Shown here in pieces: positions 61,049 through 64,000 of a stretch of DNA of 64,000 bases. Under the pieces are notes generated by a model, which searched no databases, was not told where the DNA came from, and saw only the letters and a program-made list of their open reading frames with translations. A program made the position numbers and the translations under genes. The DNA is from Sporobacter termitidis DSM 10068. Its GTDB lineage: Bacteria > Bacillota > Clostridia > Oscillospirales > Oscillospiraceae. Position 1 is the stretch's first letter. Every line of letters starts with the position of its first letter. The DNA lies in NCBI RefSeq assembly GCF_900130065.1, contig NZ_FQXV01000014.1:62001-126000 (forward strand). Reading direction: 5' to 3'.

Positions 61049-63106
61049 TCACACGATATGGCTGACGGTCAGGAGCATGTCGATCAGCTTGATGGCGATA
61101 AACGGAGCGACGATGCCGCCCAGACCGTAGATCTGCAGGTTTCTTTTCAAAAGATTGCCCGCGGACGTCTCCCTGTACTTGACGCCCCTCAGGGAGAGCG
61201 GGATCAGCGCGACGATGATCAGGGCGTTATAGATGATTGCCGATAAAATGGCGCTGGCCGTGCTGGTGAGGCCCATGAAGTTCAAAACGCTCAGCTGCGG
61301 GTAAATCCCGAAAAACAGGATGGGAATGATGGCAAAGTATTTGGCGATGTCGTTGGTGACGCTGAAGGTCGTCAGCGCCCCGCGTGTCATCAGGAGCTGC
61401 TTGCCGATACGCACGATGTCGATAAGCTTCGTGGGGCTCGAGTCAAGATCGACCATATTGCCCGCCTCCTTGGCGGCCTGAGTGCCGGAGTTCATGGCCA
61501 CGGCCACATCCGCCTGGGCCAGGGCCGGCGCGTCGTTGGTGCCGTCGCCGGTCATGGCGACGAGATGGCCCTTGGCCTGATAGTCGCGGATGAGCTTCAG
61601 CTTGGCGTCGGGCGTGGCCTCGGCCAGAAAGTCATCCACGCCGGCCTCGGCGGCGATGGCGGCGGCGGTCATGGGGTTGTCGCCGGTGATCATGATGGTC
61701 TTGATACCCATCTTCCGAAGGTCCTCAAATCGCTCCTTGACACCGTTTTTCACGATGTCCTTCAGGTAGATGACACCCAGCACCATTCCATTTTTCGCGA
61801 CCACCAGCGGCGTTCCGCCCTTGCCGGCGATCTCCTTGACGATGCTGTCGCACGACGCGGGGTAAGTGCCGCCTTTGCCGAGGACGTAATTTTTCACGGC
61901 GTCGGCGGCGCCCTTGCGGATCTCATTACCCTGATAGTCGATGCCGCTCATTCTCGTTTTTGCCGTGAACTCGATGAAATCCGCGTTGAGGGCGGACATG
62001 TCGCGGCCCCGGATATTGAAGCGCTCTTTCGCCAGGATCACGATGCTCCGGCCCTCGGCCGTCTCGTCGGCCAGGGAGGACAACTGCGCGGCGTCGGCCA
62101 GCTCCTGCTCGGAAACGCCCTCCACCGGGAGAAATTCGCTGGCCTGACGGTTACCCAGGGTGATCGTGCCCGTCTTATCCAGCAGCAGGACGTCCACGTC
62201 CCCGGCGGCCTCAATGGCGCGGCCGCTCATCGCCAGGACGTTTGCCTGATTGAGCCTGCTCATGCCTGCGATGCCGATGGAGGATAAAAGCGCCCCGATC
62301 GTCGTCGGCGCGAGGCAGACCAGCAGCGCCACGACATTGGTGAGGGAGACGGCCCTGCCGGCTCCGGCCTGCCTGCTGGCAAAGTCCGAAAAGGGCAGCA
62401 GCGTGGCGCAGACGACGAGGAAGATGATCGTGAGCGTCACGAGCAAAATCTGGAGCGCGATCTCGTTGGGCGTCTTCTTGCGGGAGGCGCCCTCCACCAT
62501 GGCGATCATCTTATCCAGAAAACTCTCGCCGGGGTCGGCGGTACCGCGGATAATGAGCCAGTCGGAGACAAGCGTGGTGCCGCCGGTCACGGCGCTGCGG
62601 TCACCGCCGGACTCCCGGATGACGGGGGCGGATTCCCCGGTGATGGCGCTCTCGTCCACGGAGGCGGCGCCGTCGACGACCTCGCCGTCAATGGGGATCT
62701 GTTCGCCGGCTTTGACATAAACGATATCGCCTTTTTTCAGGGCGCTGGACTGCATCTCCTCGTAATCGTCGATATTGGAGGCGGAGCGCAGTCTTCTGGC
62801 CCCCACATCTTTCCTGGCTTTCCGGAGCGTATCGGCCTGGGCGCGGCCCCGTCCCTCAGCGATGGCCTCGGCGAAGTTGGCAAACAGGACCGTGAACCAG
62901 AGGATCAGCGCGATGGCCAGCGTGTAGCCGGCGCTCTCGTCCCGTATTCCCGCAAACGTCAGTATCCACAGCGCCGTTGTGAGAAACGCGCCGATATAGA
63001 CGACGAACATGACGGGATTACGAAGCTGGATGCCCGGTGCGAGCTTTTTAAAGGACTGGCCGATCGCGTCCAGATAAGCTTTTGATGTCGAGCCTTTATT
63101 TTTCAT
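61049..63106 (-). CDS. kdpB: Potassium-transporting ATPase ATP-binding subunit B
   Basis: 685-residue P-type ATPase. It has the phosphorylation site D310 in [12 protein letters not shown], the TGES actuator loop (Ser159, the position phosphorylated in E. coli KdpB), the [18 protein letters not shown] membrane motif, KGAADAV and [21 protein letters not shown]. The ATG at 63106 with GAGGTGG five bases upstream is preferred over the GTG at 63115. It starts 10 bp past the kdpA stop. Confidence 0.96.
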   Translation of the reverse strand: MKNKGSTSKAYLDAIGQSFKKLAPGIQLRNPVMFVVYIGAFLTTALWILTFAGIRDESAGYTLAIALILWFTVLFANFAEAIAEGRGRAQADTLRKARKDVGARRLRSASNIDDYEEMQSSALKKGDIVYVKAGEQIPIDGEVVDGAASVDESAITGESAPVIRESGGDRSAVTGGTTLVSDWLIIRGTADPGESFLDKMIAMVEGASRKKTPNEIALQILLVTLTIIFLVVCATLLPFSDFASRQAGAGRAVSLTNVVALLVCLAPTTIGALLSSIGIAGMSRLNQANVLAMSGRAIEAAGDVDVLLLDKTGTITLGNRQASEFLPVEGVSEQELADAAQLSSLADETAEGRSIVILAKERFNIRGRDMSALNADFIEFTAKTRMSGIDYQGNEIRKGAADAVKNYVLGKGGTYPASCDSIVKEIAGKGGTPLVVAKNGMVLGVIYLKDIVKNGVKERFEDLRKMGIKTIMITGDNPMTAAAIAAEAGVDDFLAEATPDAKLKLIRDYQAKGHLVAMTGDGTNDAPALAQADVAVAMNSGTQAAKEAGNMVDLDSSPTKLIDIVRIGKQLLMTRGALTTFSVTNDIAKYFAIIPILFFGIYPQLSVLNFMGLTSTASAILSAIIYNALIIVALIPLSLRGVKYRETSAGNLLKRNLQIYGLGGIVAPFIAIKLIDMLLTVSHIV

Positions 63107-63116
63107 AAATTCCACC

Positions 63117-64000
63117 TCATCTCACGGCTGTAAAGTAATCGGCTATCGGGCCCAGCGCCAGCGCGGGCAAAAAGGTCAGCGCGCCGACAATCAGGACGAT
63201 GGCAATAAGGAGCCCGACAAAGAGCGCGTTGCTTGTCGACAGCGTGCCTTCTCCGGCAGCCACGATTTTTTTACCCGACAGATTGCCGCTCAGATAGATA
63301 ACGGCGACCATGGGAACAAACCGCGTGACGAGCATGATGATGCTGCCGGTCACGTTGGTGAAAACGGTGTTGGCGTTGAAGCCGGCAAACGCGCTGCCGT
63401 TGTTCGCGCCGAAGGATGAGAAAGCATACAGGATTTCAGAAAACCCGTGGGCGCCGGTATTTGTCAGCCACGTGCCGGCCTGGGGCATCAAAACCGCCGC
63501 CAGAGTGCCAAAGAGGATAAAAAGCGCGGGTGTCAGCACGACGATACAGACCATTTTCATGTCAAACGGCTCGATCTTTTTGCCAAGGTACTCCGGCGTC
63601 CGGCCAACCATCAGCCCGGCGATAAACACGGTGAGGATGACAAACGCCAGCATGCCGTAAACGCCGCTGCCGACGCCGCCAAAGACGACCTCGCCGATCT
63701 GCATCAGGAACAGGAGCACCATACCAGCCAGCGGCGTAAAGCTATCGAGCATGGCGTTGACGGAACCGTTGGAGGCCGCCGTCGTCGCCGTCCCCCACAG
63801 CGCCGAGGTGCCGACGCCGTGAATAACCTCCTTGCCCTCCATGCTGCCGGCAGTCGTAACACCACCGTATACCGGCCCGCCGGAAAGCTCGCTGGCCGTG
63901 ACGCCGGCAAGGCAGAGAATAAACAAAATGAGCATCGCCGCGTAGATCGACCGGCCCTGCCGGCTGTCCCTGACCGCCTTACCGAAAGAAACGCACAGCG
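63117..64000 (-). CDS. kdpA: Potassium-transporting ATPase subunit A, C-terminal part
   Basis: The last 294 codons of kdpA; the start lies beyond the window end. Family features are [16 protein letters not shown] (the third pore-loop region), [30 protein letters not shown]-type as [16 protein letters not shown] and [18 protein letters not shown] (fourth pore region). It forms the K+-selective channel-like subunit. About half of the normal length is present. Confidence 0.95.
   Translation of the reverse strand, partial: LCVSFGKAVRDSRQGRSIYAAMLILFILCLAGVTASELSGGPVYGGVTTAGSMEGKEVIHGVGTSALWGTATTAASNGSVNAMLDSFTPLAGMVLLFLMQIGEVVFGGVGSGVYGMLAFVILTVFIAGLMVGRTPEYLGKKIEPFDMKMVCIVVLTPALFILFGTLAAVLMPQAGTWLTNTGAHGFSEILYAFSSFGANNGSAFAGFNANTVFTNVTGSIIMLVTRFVPMVAVIYLSGNLSGKKIVAAGEGTLSTSNALFVGLLIAIVLIVGALTFLPALALGPIADYFTAVR

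Overview
The window reads as a GC-rich (about 60% by eye), low-mobile-element stretch of a Clostridia chromosome, most likely Oscillospiraceae or a close relative. The basis is the Gram-positive division genes sepF and divIVA, a mutL-miaA-hfq block, the MurT/GatD-like pair, NifU-like/GGGtGRT genes, an EFR1-type ferredoxin, lipoproteins instead of periplasmic proteins, and short intergenic hairpin repeats of the 'CGCCCCTAC' type. No rRNA, tRNA, CRISPR array or intact insertion sequence was seen.

Layout. 1-6.5 kb (+): end of carboxynorspermidine synthase, carboxynorspermidine decarboxylase, a two-gene ABC exporter, then a NifU-like scaffold, GGGtGRT protein and flavodoxin/ferredoxin operon. 6.5-7.7 kb: an AT-rich islet with one GNAT gene. 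7.7-16.9 kb (mostly -): DUF2500 protein, alpha/beta hydrolase fold protein, sirtuin, IMP dehydrogenase, 8-oxoguanine glycosylase, MurT/GatD-like pair, TrmB, a small membrane protein and a lipoprotein. 17.2-19.2 kb (-): AgrC/AgrA-type two-component system. 19.3-25.8 kb: four paralogous MFS transporters (-) with an aldo/keto reductase (+) between them. 25.9-38.3 kb (-): a long housekeeping run, rluD, lspA, ileS, divIVA, sepF, yggS, HlyD-like protein, hfq, miaA, mutL and an alanine-racemase-like gene. 38.4-42.4 kb (+): miaB, a corrinoid-activator-like ASKHA ferredoxin, DUF2284 and GNAT. 42.4-45.6 kb (-): UDP-glucose dehydrogenase, GT4 glycosyltransferase and zinc-dependent phospholipase C-like protein. 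46-56.7 kb (+): a complete C-P lyase operon (phnD-C-E-E-G-H-I-J-K-M-L, PHP phosphodiesterase, acetyltransferase). 57-64 kb (-): kdpA (cut by the window end), kdpB, kdpC, kdpD, kdpE.

How the genes work together. The phn operon takes up a phosphonate, transfers it to ribose, cleaves the C-P bond with radical-SAM PhnJ and appears to open the cyclic phosphate with a PHP enzyme in place of PhnP/PhnN. PhoP-box-like repeats and an intrinsic terminator lie upstream. KdpDE would switch on the K+-importing KdpABC.

Most notable observations: (1) three enzyme-like proteins have lost catalytic residues on direct reading: the GatD-like protein (Cys to Thr, His to Leu), the alanine-racemase-like protein (PLP lysine to Ser) and the alpha/beta hydrolase (Ser to Ala); (2) the tandem MFS genes, two of which carry terminator-like hairpins directly in front of their Shine-Dalgarno sequences; (3) the NifU-like/GGGtGRT/EFR1 operon of unknown function; (4) a 154-bp dispersed repeat present twice in inverted orientation, one copy bracketed by identical 25-bp hairpins; (5) the leader region of the phosphonate operon. 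All functional calls rest on motif recognition by eye; no database search was run.
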